Below, piece after piece: positions 14,562 through 22,716 of a DNA stretch of 25,377 bases. The translations under genes were made by a program, and so were the position numbers. This stretch comes from DATHWB01 sp040902855 (lineage in GTDB: Bacteria; Actinomycetota; Acidimicrobiia; Spongiisociales; ZC4RG35). The DNA lies in NCBI GenBank assembly GCA_040902855.1, contig JBBDWN010000083.1:1-25377 (forward strand), in the 5' to 3' direction. Each line of letters begins with the position of its first letter. The stretch's first letter is position 1. A model generated the notes under the pieces. That model made no database searches. It had not been told where the DNA came from and saw nothing but the letters and a program-made list of their open reading frames with translations.

Positions 14562-14816
14562 TCAGTCGTAGTGCTCGGTGAGGATCTCGACACACAGCGG
14601 AGCGAGGGTCTCCCACGTGGAGTCGGATGACTTCGACACCGTCACGAAGTCAGCGGTCATGAATACGCTGACGACACCTGCGAGTCTGAGCAGCGCGCCG
14701 GCCGCCGGATCATCGGCGTCGCTTCCGGCGACGTAGGTTGCCGGTCCGCCCACAGGCTGGCCGACGGTGAATTTCATTGCGTTCGGATTCGGGGTGGGGT
14801 CGGTGTGAACAGGCAT
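14562..14816 (-). CDS. Stand-alone Nfu/NifU N-terminal domain protein
   Basis: The 84-residue protein matches the Nfu N-terminal domain: TDPTPNPNAMKFTVG at about 4-18 and GVVSVFMTADFVTVSK at about 46-61 are its two signature stretches. In full Nfu proteins this domain precedes a NifU C-terminal domain with a CxxC cluster site. Here that part is absent and the only cysteine is near the C-terminus, so it cannot be a scaffold by itself. A partner or regulatory role in Fe-S work is likely, and the window holds two other Fe-S genes. The ATG at 14816 gives the standard N-terminus; an in-frame TTG at 14828 would add four residues. A minus-strand TACGAT lies at 14829-14834. Confidence 0.85.
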   Translation of the reverse strand: MPVHTDPTPNPNAMKFTVGQPVGGPATYVAGSDADDPAAGALLRLAGVVSVFMTADFVTVSKSSDSTWETLAPLCVEILTEHYD

Positions 14817-14848
14817 GGCGAGGCGCAAATCGTAGCGGTGGGCCGAAA

Positions 14849-16765
14849 GTGACCCTCGGCGTCGACGTCGGGGGCACCTTCACCGACCTGGTCTGGTGGG
14901 ACGGCGAACGGCTCCGCGTCGCCAAGACGAGCACGACGCCGGATCAGAGCCTGGGCGTGGTGTCGGGCGCAACGCAACTGACCGCCGGCAGCCGCGTTCG
15001 GATGCTCGTGCACGGAACCACCGTCGCGACCAACGCCCTGCTCGAGCGACGGGGCGCCAGGGTGGCGCTTGTGACCGACCCCGGTTTCGAGGATCTGATC
15101 GAGATCGCCCGACAGGACCGGCCGAGTCTGTACGACCACGACGTGCTCCGCCCTGAACCTCTGGTACCGCGGTCCCGCCGATTCGGCCACGTCCCTGACC
15201 GGTTCGAGGAGACCGATGTGGCGGTCGTCTCCCTCCTCGGCTCCTACGCCGATCCCTCCGCCGAACAGCGGCTCGCTTCCCTCGTGGCGGCGGCGCATCC
15301 CGATCTCGACGTGATCGCCTCCTCCGAGGTGTCCGGGGAGTTCCGCGAGTTCGAGCGTCTCTCGACCACGGTCCTCACCGGCTATCTGCGCCCGGTCGTC
15401 GAGCGGTACCTCGACCGGCTCGATCGTGAAGTGCGACAGTCGGTGGCAGACCGTGTGCTCGTGATGCGGTCGAGCGGAGGCCTGGTCTCCGCTTCGGCGG
15501 CGGGGCGACAGGCGGCATCAATCCTCTTGTCCGGACCGGCAGGTGGCGTGGTCGCGGCTGCCGCCTACGGGGATCTTCTCGGGCACCGGTCCGTCATCTC
15601 CTTCGACATGGGGGGCACGTCGACCGACGTCTGCAGGATCGAAGGCGGTCGCCCCGAGGTGGCATTCGAGCGGACCGTCGAGGGATTCGCCTGCCGGCTG
15701 CCCAGCGTCGCCGTCCACACGGTTGGGGCGGGTGGAGGCTCTGTCGGCTGGGTGGATGCGGGTGGGGCGCTCCGGGTCGGTCCGCGTAGCGCAGGAGCCG
15801 CCCCAGGACCTGCCTCGTACGGTCGCGGAGGGGTCGAAGCAACGGTCACCGACGCCGATCTGCTGGTCGGACGCCTCTCCCCCGACGTGGCGCTGGCAGA
15901 CGACCTCGTGCTCGACGCCGATGCAGCCACGGTGGCGATGGAACGGCTTGGGGTCCGGCTCGGACTCTCGATACCTGAGACGTCGCTCGGCGTGGTCGAG
16001 ATCGTGGAAGCCCACATGGAACGGGCGATCCGCCGGGTGTCGGTGGAAGAGGGCTTCGATCCGTCCGGTGCCGCCCTCGTTGCCTTCGGGGGTGCTGGGG
16101 GTATGCACGCCTCGGCCCTGGCGTCGAGGCTTGGGATGAGCACGGTGCTGATCCCGCCGCATGCCGGGTTGCTGAGTGCGCTCGGACTGCTGCTGTCCCC
16201 GCCGCGGGTCGACGCGGCCCGCACGATCCTCGTCGACCCGTCGCAGACCGAACGACTGTCGCGAGCGATCGACGAATTGATCTCGCAGGTGTCTTCCGAG
16301 TTCCAGTCTGCGGTCGGCTCTCACGCCCGGGAGGCAACCGTGGCGCTGGACATGCGCTACATCGGACAGTCACACGAGACCACCGTTCCCTGGCACTCAG
16401 GCGACGATGCGGTCTCCCTGGCCGACCGCTTTCACGCCGCGCATGACCAACGAAACGGGTTCCGCCGTCCCGAGGATCCGGTCGAGGTCGTCACTGTGCG
16501 AGCGACGGCGGTGGGTGCCGCCACCCTGTCCATCGACGATCTCCCGGCTCACACGCCAGTCGGAGAAGCCGTCATCGGCGAGCGTCAGGTCCGTACCGCC
16601 TCCGGTGTCGCTGACGCACCGGTCTACCTCCGCGCCGGACTCGTTCCCGGGACTGAGCTGAGAGGCCCTGCCATCGTGGTCGAGGACGGATCGACGACCT
16701 GGCTCGAGGACGGGACGCGGGGGCGGATGCACGAGAGCGGGACACTCGTGATCGAAGGTGGCTGA
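14849..16765 (+). CDS. hyuA: Hydantoinase/5-oxoprolinase family subunit A
   Basis: ATP-binding subunit of the HyuA/oxoprolinase family, which opens or carboxylates small cyclic amides and ketones through phosphorylated intermediates. The 638-residue product begins with the nucleotide-binding motif LGVDVGGTFTD (3-13). It has HGTTVATNALLERRG near 55-70, a second phosphate-binding motif DMGGTSTDV at 253-261, and GGAGGMH in the C-terminal part. The widely conserved GPACYG appears as GPASYG, with Ser323 replacing Cys. The GTG at 14849 is chosen because it puts the ATPase motif at the N-terminus; the frame back to 14777 crosses the divergent promoter region. It overlaps hyuB by 8 bp and surely pairs with it. 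The substrate (hydantoin, 5-oxoproline or another) cannot be read from sequence. Confidence 0.9.
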   Translation: MTLGVDVGGTFTDLVWWDGERLRVAKTSTTPDQSLGVVSGATQLTAGSRVRMLVHGTTVATNALLERRGARVALVTDPGFEDLIEIARQDRPSLYDHDVLRPEPLVPRSRRFGHVPDRFEETDVAVVSLLGSYADPSAEQRLASLVAAAHPDLDVIASSEVSGEFREFERLSTTVLTGYLRPVVERYLDRLDREVRQSVADRVLVMRSSGGLVSASAAGRQAASILLSGPAGGVVAAAAYGDLLGHRSVISFDMGGTSTDVCRIEGGRPEVAFERTVEGFACRLPSVAVHTVGAGGGSVGWVDAGGALRVGPRSAGAAPGPASYGRGGVEATVTDADLLVGRLSPDVALADDLVLDADAATVAMERLGVRLGLSIPETSLGVVEIVEAHMERAIRRVSVEEGFDPSGAALVAFGGAGGMHASALASRLGMSTVLIPPHAGLLSALGLLLSPPRVDAARTILVDPSQTERLSRAIDELISQVSSEFQSAVGSHAREATVALDMRYIGQSHETTVPWHSGDDAVSLADRFHAAHDQRNGFRRPEDPVEVVTVRATAVGAATLSIDDLPAHTPVGEAVIGERQVRTASGVADAPVYLRAGLVPGTELRGPAIVVEDGSTTWLEDGTRGRMHESGTLVIEGG

Positions 16766-18308
16766 CGTCATTGCGCTCGAAGTGGCTCGCCATCGGCTGG
16801 CGGGGGTGGCCGAGGAGATGGGCACCGTCCTCCGCCGCACCGCCTACTCGCCCAACATCAAGGAGCGAGCAGACTGTTCGGCGGCCGTCTTCACACCAGA
16901 CGGGACCATGCTCGCCCAGGCCGAGCACATCCCGGTTCATCTGGGTGCGATGCCCGCCTCGGTCGCCGCGGTCCTGGCCGCGCTGGGCGCCGAGCCCGGC
17001 CTCCAGTACGCCGTCAACGATCCGTTCGCAGGCGGGACCCACCTCAACGACCTGACTCTCGTGCGTCCGGTCTTCGTCGACGGCATCCATGTGGCGTGGG
17101 TCGGAAATCGCGCCCATCACGCCGACGTGGGGGGAGAGGCTCCCGGTTCGATGCCGGCGCACGCCACGACCGTCGACCAGGAGGGCATCCGTGTGGCGCC
17201 GATGGCCGCCGTGCGGAACGGCGAGTGGCTGGACACGTTCCTCGATCCCTTCCTCGACGCCACACGGACACCGGGCGAACGGCGGGGAGACCTGGCCGCC
17301 CAACTCGGCGCCAACGAGGTGGCCGCCGCTCGGCTCGAGTCGATGATCCGACTCGAAGGCGTCCCCGGCTTCCGCCGTCTCACCGATCAACTGCTGGCGT
17401 ACGGCGAACGTCGGATGGAGGCGGCTCTCGTCGCGCTACCGGATGGGAGGTATGCCTTCTCCGATGTCATGGAGTGGGGCGACGAGGACGTGACGATCAC
17501 GGTGACGGTCGAAGTCGACGGTGGGAGTCTTCACGCAGACTTCAGCGGCACGGACGATCAGATTCCCGCCAACTTCAACGCCGTCGAAGCCGTCACCAGG
17601 TCGTGCCTCTACTACGCGGTGCGGGTCGCAACCGATCCGAGCATCCCGGCCAACGGCGGGGCCTACCGGAACGTCACGCTCCACGCTCCCCCCGGGTCCA
17701 TCGTCAATGCCCGCCCGCCTGCCGCGGTCGCCGCCGGCAACGTCGAGACGAGCCAGCGGATCGCCGATGTCCTGTTGGGTGCGCTCGCCCAGGCCGCACC
17801 GGAGCGCGTCCCCGCCGCCTCGCAGGGCACGATGAACAACGTCCTGATCGGGAACGACCGGTTCGCCTACTACGAAACGGTTGCCGGTGGTCAGGGCGGT
17901 CGCCCGCGGGGACCTGGGCAGTCGGGGATACAGACAGGGATGACCAACACCCGCAACACGCCCATCGAGTCGCTCGTCACCCACTATCCGTTCCGAGTCA
18001 CCCGCTACACACTGCGGCGCGACTCCGGTGGCGAGGGACTGCATCCCGGGGGTGACGGGATCGAGCGCGAGATCGCCTTTGACGAGGAGGCGACGGTGTC
18101 GCTCATGGGCGAACGGCGCAGGCACCGCCCGTGGGGTCTGAACGGGGGTTTGGCAGGTGCCACTGGATCCGACGTTCTGATCCGTGCGGACGGAACCATC
18201 GAGACGCTCCCCGGCAAGGTGACGATCGAGGTGGCGCCCGGCGACCGTTTGCGGGTGCTCACTCCGGGCGGCGGTGGTTGGGGCGAGCCGATCACCGGCG
18301 CTTCTTGA
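16758..18308 (+). CDS. hyuB: Hydantoinase/5-oxoprolinase family subunit B
   Basis: Partner of the A subunit in the N-methylhydantoinase/oxoprolinase family. The 516-residue protein has the normal length and conserved blocks: ERADCSAA at 36-43, NDPFAGGTHLNDLTL at 87-101, and the metal-site-like NRAHHADVGG at 117-126 (His120, His121, Asp123) followed by APGSMP. Near the C-terminus are a Gly-rich GGQGGRPRGPGQSG and TPGGGGWG, the typical family ending. It starts with a GTG at 16758 that overlaps the hyuA stop by 8 bp. The glcD-like gene follows after 28 bp, perhaps with its own promoter. Assignment to hydantoinase rather than oxoprolinase is arbitrary without biochemical data. Confidence 0.9.
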   Translation: MADVIALEVARHRLAGVAEEMGTVLRRTAYSPNIKERADCSAAVFTPDGTMLAQAEHIPVHLGAMPASVAAVLAALGAEPGLQYAVNDPFAGGTHLNDLTLVRPVFVDGIHVAWVGNRAHHADVGGEAPGSMPAHATTVDQEGIRVAPMAAVRNGEWLDTFLDPFLDATRTPGERRGDLAAQLGANEVAAARLESMIRLEGVPGFRRLTDQLLAYGERRMEAALVALPDGRYAFSDVMEWGDEDVTITVTVEVDGGSLHADFSGTDDQIPANFNAVEAVTRSCLYYAVRVATDPSIPANGGAYRNVTLHAPPGSIVNARPPAAVAAGNVETSQRIADVLLGALAQAAPERVPAASQGTMNNVLIGNDRFAYYETVAGGQGGRPRGPGQSGIQTGMTNTRNTPIESLVTHYPFRVTRYTLRRDSGGEGLHPGGDGIEREIAFDEEATVSLMGERRRHRPWGLNGGLAGATGSDVLIRADGTIETLPGKVTIEVAPGDRLRVLTPGGGGWGEPITGAS

Positions 18309-18311
18309 CGG

Positions 18312-18321
18312 CCCGGCCGGG
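18312..18321. promoter_or_regulatory. 10-bp palindrome upstream of the glcD-like gene
   Basis: CCCGGCCGGG is a perfect uninterrupted palindrome 3 bp after the hyuB stop and 2 bp before the TAGCCT box. It would suit a dimeric repressor, but such G/C palindromes occur by chance in DNA this GC-rich. Confidence 0.25.
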
Positions 18322-18323
18322 AG

Positions 18324-18329
18324 TAGCCT
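18324..18329 (+). promoter_or_regulatory. Putative -10 box of the glcD-like gene (leaderless spacing)
   Basis: TAGCCT is followed by seven bases and the ATG at 18337. No ribosome-binding site is present. TTGACG at 18305-18310 resembles a -35 but is only 13 bp away. Confidence 0.4.
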
Positions 18330-18336
18330 CGAACCA

Positions 18337-19755
18337 ATGGGACTCGCAGAAGATCTGGCCGGTGTCGTCGGGGCGGAACATGTTCTGTCTGATGACCTGG
18401 AACGGTTTCTCTACGGCAAGGATGCGGGGGTCTTCCGTGGTGCCCCCACCGTGGTGGCCATGCCGTCCACCACCGGCCAGGTTGCCGAAATCGTCCGGAT
18501 AGCGGAGCGTCATGGCGTGCCGATCGTGGCTCGCGGTGCAGGGACCGGTCTGGCCGGGGGAGCGGTGCCAGTCGAAGCAGGCGTCGTCGTGTCGACGACG
18601 CGGATGAACCAGATCCACTCGGTCGATCCGGTCAACCGGTCGGCGTGGGTCGGTCCCGGCGTCATCAACCTCGATCTCTCTCGTCACACCGCTCCGTTGG
18701 GGCTCCACTTCGCCCCCGATCCTTCCTCCCAACAGGCGTGCACCATCGGAGGGAATGTCGCCAACAACTCCGGAGGTCCGCACTGTCTGGCCGACGGTTC
18801 CACCACCGACCACGTACTGGGCCTGGAGGTCGTCCTGGCCGGAGGCACCGTCATCACGGTCGGCGGCGACGCTCCGGATGTTCCCGGTGTCGATCTCCGC
18901 ACGATCCTGGTTGGTTCGGAGGGGACACTGGGCATCATCACGAAGGTTCTCGTGCGGCTGATGGTCAACCCTCCGGACGTGCGAACCCTCCTGTGTGTCT
19001 TCGATTCCGTCGGAGCGGCCGCTGCCACCGTCTCGGGGGTGATCGCATCGGGCATCGTTCCTTCCGCCCTGGAGATGATGGATCAGAAGATGACGGTGGC
19101 GGTCGAGAACTGGCTGCACGCCGGACTCCCGACCGCCGCCGCCGCCATCCTCCTTGCCGAGGTCACCGGTGAGACGGCGTCGGTCGAGGCCGAGGCGGCG
19201 GTGATCGAGGAGGTGGCACGCGAGTGCGGGGCGACGGCGGTCAACACGGCTGCTGACGACACCGAGCGCGCCGTGCTGTGGCGGGCCCGCAAGTCGGCCT
19301 TCGGAGCGGTGGCCCAGTCCGCCCCCAACTACTACCTGCACGACACGGTCGTCCCGAGAACCCGTCTCGTAGAGACGATGGAGGAGGTCTACCGGATCGG
19401 CGAGCGTCACCAGTTGGTGATGATGAACGTCTTCCATGCCGGCGACGGGAACCTGCATCCGCTGATGACGTTCGACGCTTCCGAGCCGGGCGCCCTGGAC
19501 AGGGTCCATGCCGCGTCCGCGGAGCTTGTGACACTCAGTGTGGACAACGGCGGGGCGCTGTCGGGGGAACACGGCATCGGTATCGAAAAGCGCGATCTGA
19601 TGCCGCTGATGTTCTCGGAACTCGACCTCGACGCCCAGGCCCGGGTGAAGGAGGCGCTCGACCCTGGCGGACTGTTCAACCCCGACAAGGTCCTCCCGCG
19701 CGGCTCCCGGTGTTACGACTTCGGTCGTCCGATCCCAGAGGGCACCTGGATCTGA
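18337..19755 (+). CDS. glcD: FAD-linked 2-hydroxyacid oxidase subunit, GlcD-like
   Basis: Flavin subunit of a glycolate- or D-lactate-type dehydrogenase that oxidises a 2-hydroxyacid to the 2-oxoacid. From the ATG at 18337 (472 residues) the PCMH-type FAD-binding domain shows RGAGTGLAGG at 66-75 and TIGGNVANNSGGP at 136-148. The C-terminal oxidase domain shows the family motifs HAGDGNLHP at 367-375 and GEHGIG at 410-415, then the FNPDKVLP ending. A longer frame to 18274 runs inside hyuB and is unlikely. Its TGA shares one base with the next ATG (TGATG). Together with the following two genes it forms the GlcDEF complex; glycolate versus lactate cannot be decided from sequence. Confidence 0.93.
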   Translation: MGLAEDLAGVVGAEHVLSDDLERFLYGKDAGVFRGAPTVVAMPSTTGQVAEIVRIAERHGVPIVARGAGTGLAGGAVPVEAGVVVSTTRMNQIHSVDPVNRSAWVGPGVINLDLSRHTAPLGLHFAPDPSSQQACTIGGNVANNSGGPHCLADGSTTDHVLGLEVVLAGGTVITVGGDAPDVPGVDLRTILVGSEGTLGIITKVLVRLMVNPPDVRTLLCVFDSVGAAAATVSGVIASGIVPSALEMMDQKMTVAVENWLHAGLPTAAAAILLAEVTGETASVEAEAAVIEEVARECGATAVNTAADDTERAVLWRARKSAFGAVAQSAPNYYLHDTVVPRTRLVETMEEVYRIGERHQLVMMNVFHAGDGNLHPLMTFDASEPGALDRVHAASAELVTLSVDNGGALSGEHGIGIEKRDLMPLMFSELDLDAQARVKEALDPGGLFNPDKVLPRGSRCYDFGRPIPEGTWI

Positions 19756-20870
19756 TGCCGGTCAACGTTCGCAGCCTCGACGACTTCACCGCTGCCCCGC
19801 CTGAGATCCGCGCCGCCCTGCCTCCCGCGGACCATCGCGTCGCCCCCTCGTCCGCAGAAGAGATGGCCGAGCTGCTGGCTGCGGCGAGCGATTCGGGTGC
19901 GATCGTCGTGCCGTGGGGCGGCGGTATCCATCAGGGGCTCGGCCACCGCGTCTATCCGGACGTCATCGCGTCGACGCTCCGCCTCGACCGCATCGTGGCG
20001 TGGGAGCCGGAGGATCTCACCGTCGTCGTCGAATCGGGTGTGACAGTCGACGATCTCGAGGTCGAACTTGCGACCAGAAGCCAGACGGCCGCGCTTCCCG
20101 AGACCGCCCCGGGGGCGACGATCGGTGGGGTCATCGCCGCGGGTGCATCCGGATACCGGCGTCCCCGCTACGGGCCGACGCGCGACCGGATCCTGCAGGC
20201 GACGGTGGCGACCGGCGACGGCCGCCTCGTCACGGCCGGGGGGCGGGTCGTCAAGAACGTCTCGGGTTTCGACATCCAGCGGACCGTGTTCGGCACCCAC
20301 GGTGCTCTCGGCGTGATCACATCGGTCTGTCTGAAGCTCTGGCCCCGGGCGGCGGCCTCGGCCACCGTCACGGTCACCGATCCGGCCCCCGCCTGGACCG
20401 GGCTATACCGGCCGTTGGCGGTGCTGCAGACGTCGGAGGACTCGGCCGCGTACCTCGAAGGACCTGTCCGCCAGGTGGCGAACGAGGCCGAGCGGCTCGG
20501 TGGCGAAATGCGCGAAGGACTCCACTGGCCCGCCTCTCCTGTCGGCGAGGTGACCGCCGCAGTGACTGTCGCGCCTTCGCTCATAGGAGAAGCAGTCGAC
20601 CGAGTCGCGCCGATCGGCCCGTTCGTTGCCCAGCACGGCGTCGGCCGGATCGACGTAGGCGGCACCGCCGGCGCCGGCTGGGGCGACCTGCGGGGGTGGG
20701 CGGAGTCCGTAGGAGGCCGACTGACGGTGACATCGGCTCCCGACACGTTCTACGACGGCTTCGACGCCTGGGGATCTGATCCGCCCGCCCTCGGCGTCCA
20801 ACGTCGACTGGTGGCGGCCTTCGATCCGGTCCGCACCATCAACCGCGGCCGGCTTCCCGGGGGCATCTGA
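19755..20870 (+). CDS. glcE: FAD-binding glycolate oxidase subunit, GlcE-like
   Basis: Second FAD-binding subunit of the GlcDEF-type complex, 371 residues, close to the usual 350-400. The PCMH-type FAD domain is visible as VVPWGGGIHQGLG at about 51-63 and GATIGGVIAAGASGYRRPRYGPTRD from about 120, followed by VVKNVSGFDIQRTVFGTHG, typical of GlcE. It is shorter than GlcD and lacks the full C-terminal oxidase domain. The ending (DPVRTINRGRLPGG) matches the GlcE family. It starts at the ATG overlapping the glcD stop by one base and overlaps glcF the same way, so the three are translationally coupled. A longer frame to 19278 is antiphase to glcD and not real. Confidence 0.92.
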   Translation: MPVNVRSLDDFTAAPPEIRAALPPADHRVAPSSAEEMAELLAAASDSGAIVVPWGGGIHQGLGHRVYPDVIASTLRLDRIVAWEPEDLTVVVESGVTVDDLEVELATRSQTAALPETAPGATIGGVIAAGASGYRRPRYGPTRDRILQATVATGDGRLVTAGGRVVKNVSGFDIQRTVFGTHGALGVITSVCLKLWPRAAASATVTVTDPAPAWTGLYRPLAVLQTSEDSAAYLEGPVRQVANEAERLGGEMREGLHWPASPVGEVTAAVTVAPSLIGEAVDRVAPIGPFVAQHGVGRIDVGGTAGAGWGDLRGWAESVGGRLTVTSAPDTFYDGFDAWGSDPPALGVQRRLVAAFDPVRTINRGRLPGGI

Positions 20871-22117
20871 TGGGATATCGCACTATCGACGCACCGACCG
20901 CTCCGGAGCTGTCCGCCTGCGTCCAATGCGGGTTGTGTCTTCCACACTGCCCGACGTTCCGGCTGACAGGCAAGGAGTCCGCCTCCCCGCGCGGTCGCTT
21001 GTCGGCGATGCGGGCAGTGCTGGAGGGCGAGGCGGAGATCGACGCCGCTTTCGACGAGGCGATCTCCTTCTGCCTCGGGTGTCGGGCGTGTGAGTCCGTC
21101 TGTCCCGGGTTGGTTCCGTACGGGCGGGTGTTGGAGGGTGCTCGCGCCGAACTCGTCGCTCAACGTCCGACGCCGGCCCGTCGGGTCCGCCGTTTCGGAC
21201 TGGGTCGGATGCTCCCCAATCGCCGGATCGTCGGGCTGGGCACCATGGCGATGGCCGTCGCTCAACGGGCGGGTGCCGGGCGCCTGGGGGGCATGGCCGG
21301 CCGGGCTCTGACCGGGCTGCGGCGGCTGGAGTTCGGACGGCGGACATGGGTCGGCCGGACAGTCGATCCAGATGGTCCCTGCCGGGGCACCGCGATGCTC
21401 GTGGCCGGGTGTGTGATGGACGAGTGGTTCGGCCCGGTGCACGATGCCACCGTCGCCCTTCTCACTCGAGCCGGTTACCGGGTGGAGGTGCCCGAGGCCC
21501 AGACGTGTTGCGGTGCGCTCGCTGCCCACGACGGACACGCCGATACGGCTCGCAGGCTGGCCGCTCAGAACGTGGTGGCGTTCGCGGAGGCCGATCTCGT
21601 CGTCGTCGATGCTGCCGGCTGCAGCGCCCACCTCAAGGAGTACGCCCACCTCGCGTCGGGGGGCGCCGAGTTCTCCAGCCGGGTGCGAGATGTGACCGAG
21701 GTCATTGCAGCTCTGATCGCTGACGGATCTTTGCCCACGCTGGAGCCGAGCGGGACCCGGGTTGCGATCCAGGATCCGTGCCACCTCCGTCATGCCCAGC
21801 GGATCGTGTCCGAGCCGCGGGCAATTCTCCGGGCGGCGGGACTGGAACCGGTCGAGATCGATCCGGACGGCCTCTGTTGCGGTGCCGCCGGGATTTACAC
21901 GGTGCTAAGGCCGCAGGCATCGGCCGAGCTGGGTCGCATGAAGGCCGCGCAAGTCGAAGCGGTGGGGGTGTCGGCGGTGGCGAGCGCCAATCCCGGGTGC
22001 GAGATGCAGCTGCGAGCGGCCCTCGGTCGCGACGTCACGGTGGCGCATCCGATCGAGTGGTATTTCGAGAGGCTGAGCACCTCCGATGCTGACCGGTACG
22101 CTGCATCCACACCATGA
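20870..22117 (+). CDS. glcF: Glycolate oxidase iron-sulfur subunit, GlcF-like
   Basis: Electron-transfer subunit of 415 residues. Two 4Fe-4S ferredoxin motifs lie near the N-terminus: Cys17, 20, 23, 27 (CVQCGLCLPHCP) and Cys68, 71, 74, 78 (CLGCRACESVCP). Two CCG domains follow, with Cys213-Cys214 and Cys336-Cys337 plus outlying cysteines in VAGCVMD, AAGCSAH, QDPCHLR and NPGCEM. This is the standard GlcF plan, which passes electrons from the flavin subunits to a membrane acceptor. It overlaps glcE by one base and the following small membrane-protein gene by 4 bp (ATGA), so that membrane protein may be the anchor or quinone-side partner; that is inference. Confidence 0.94.
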   Translation: MGYRTIDAPTAPELSACVQCGLCLPHCPTFRLTGKESASPRGRLSAMRAVLEGEAEIDAAFDEAISFCLGCRACESVCPGLVPYGRVLEGARAELVAQRPTPARRVRRFGLGRMLPNRRIVGLGTMAMAVAQRAGAGRLGGMAGRALTGLRRLEFGRRTWVGRTVDPDGPCRGTAMLVAGCVMDEWFGPVHDATVALLTRAGYRVEVPEAQTCCGALAAHDGHADTARRLAAQNVVAFAEADLVVVDAAGCSAHLKEYAHLASGGAEFSSRVRDVTEVIAALIADGSLPTLEPSGTRVAIQDPCHLRHAQRIVSEPRAILRAAGLEPVEIDPDGLCCGAAGIYTVLRPQASAELGRMKAAQVEAVGVSAVASANPGCEMQLRAALGRDVTVAHPIEWYFERLSTSDADRYAASTP

Positions 22118-22713
22118 CCTTCTTGGACCGATCCGACTTCGGCACTCATCCCCAGCCGGCCCGCTACTACTTCACGCTGGCGTTGGGAACCTTCCGCACA
22201 GGTCTCGACGTCGCGATGCTGGTGGTGGGCACCGGACTCGTCGGGCTGGCGCTGGCGGTGCTGCTCGACGGCTTCGAGGTCATCGACCTCGAACTCGGCA
22301 CCGGCATCGGCGGCACTCTGGGGGCAGCTCTCGTGATCGGCGTGTGTGGAGGGTTCGCGCTGGGGGTGGCATCGGAAGGTCGGTACGGCATGGCCCGATC
22401 GCTCGAAGGTTTCCCTTCTCTCGAAGTCGCCCTGGGGCGCCTCGTCGCCATCGTGATCATGGCGTTCGCATTGCTGTTCGTGGCGGGCCGCCTGGAGCCC
22501 GTCGTGACCGAACTGCCCTATTCGTTCTCCGTCGCGGTCGAAGTCGTCCGCAGCGTCGGGAGGACCGGTTTCATCGCTGCCCTCGTCGGAGTGCCCGCTT
22601 CGTGGGCAGTCCGTCGCGGTCTGGACCGTCTCGGCTGGGGCACGGCGCTGGTCATTCCGACGCTCTACCTCATATGGGTCGTCGCAGCGCTCGTCTCCTT
22701 CGACGCACCCTGA
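22114..22713 (+). CDS. Small polytopic membrane protein coupled to glcF
   Basis: I do not recognise this 199-residue protein. Hydrophobic segments at about 33-51, 66-85, 107-125 and 175-194, plus a weaker one near 150-164, predict four or five membrane spans. The first 30 residues are polar and likely cytoplasmic. I see no conserved histidines or cysteines of the kind that would bind heme or metal (one Cys, at 78). The ATG overlaps the glcF stop by 4 bp, so it belongs to the glcDEF unit and could anchor the complex or transport its substrate, but neither is shown. It converges on the GNAT gene with only 3 bp between stop codons. Confidence 0.75.
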   Translation: MTFLDRSDFGTHPQPARYYFTLALGTFRTGLDVAMLVVGTGLVGLALAVLLDGFEVIDLELGTGIGGTLGAALVIGVCGGFALGVASEGRYGMARSLEGFPSLEVALGRLVAIVIMAFALLFVAGRLEPVVTELPYSFSVAVEVVRSVGRTGFIAALVGVPASWAVRRGLDRLGWGTALVIPTLYLIWVVAALVSFDAP

Positions 22714-22716
22714 GAC

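Noticed and set aside
14777..14848. Earlier start for hyuA at 14777
   Set aside because: It overlaps the divergent Nfu-like gene and its promoter and would displace the N-terminal ATPase motif by 24 unrelated residues.
18305..18310. TTGACG as the -35 box of glcD
   Set aside because: Only 13 bp separate it from TAGCCT, too short for a standard sigma-70-type promoter, and it overlaps the hyuB stop.
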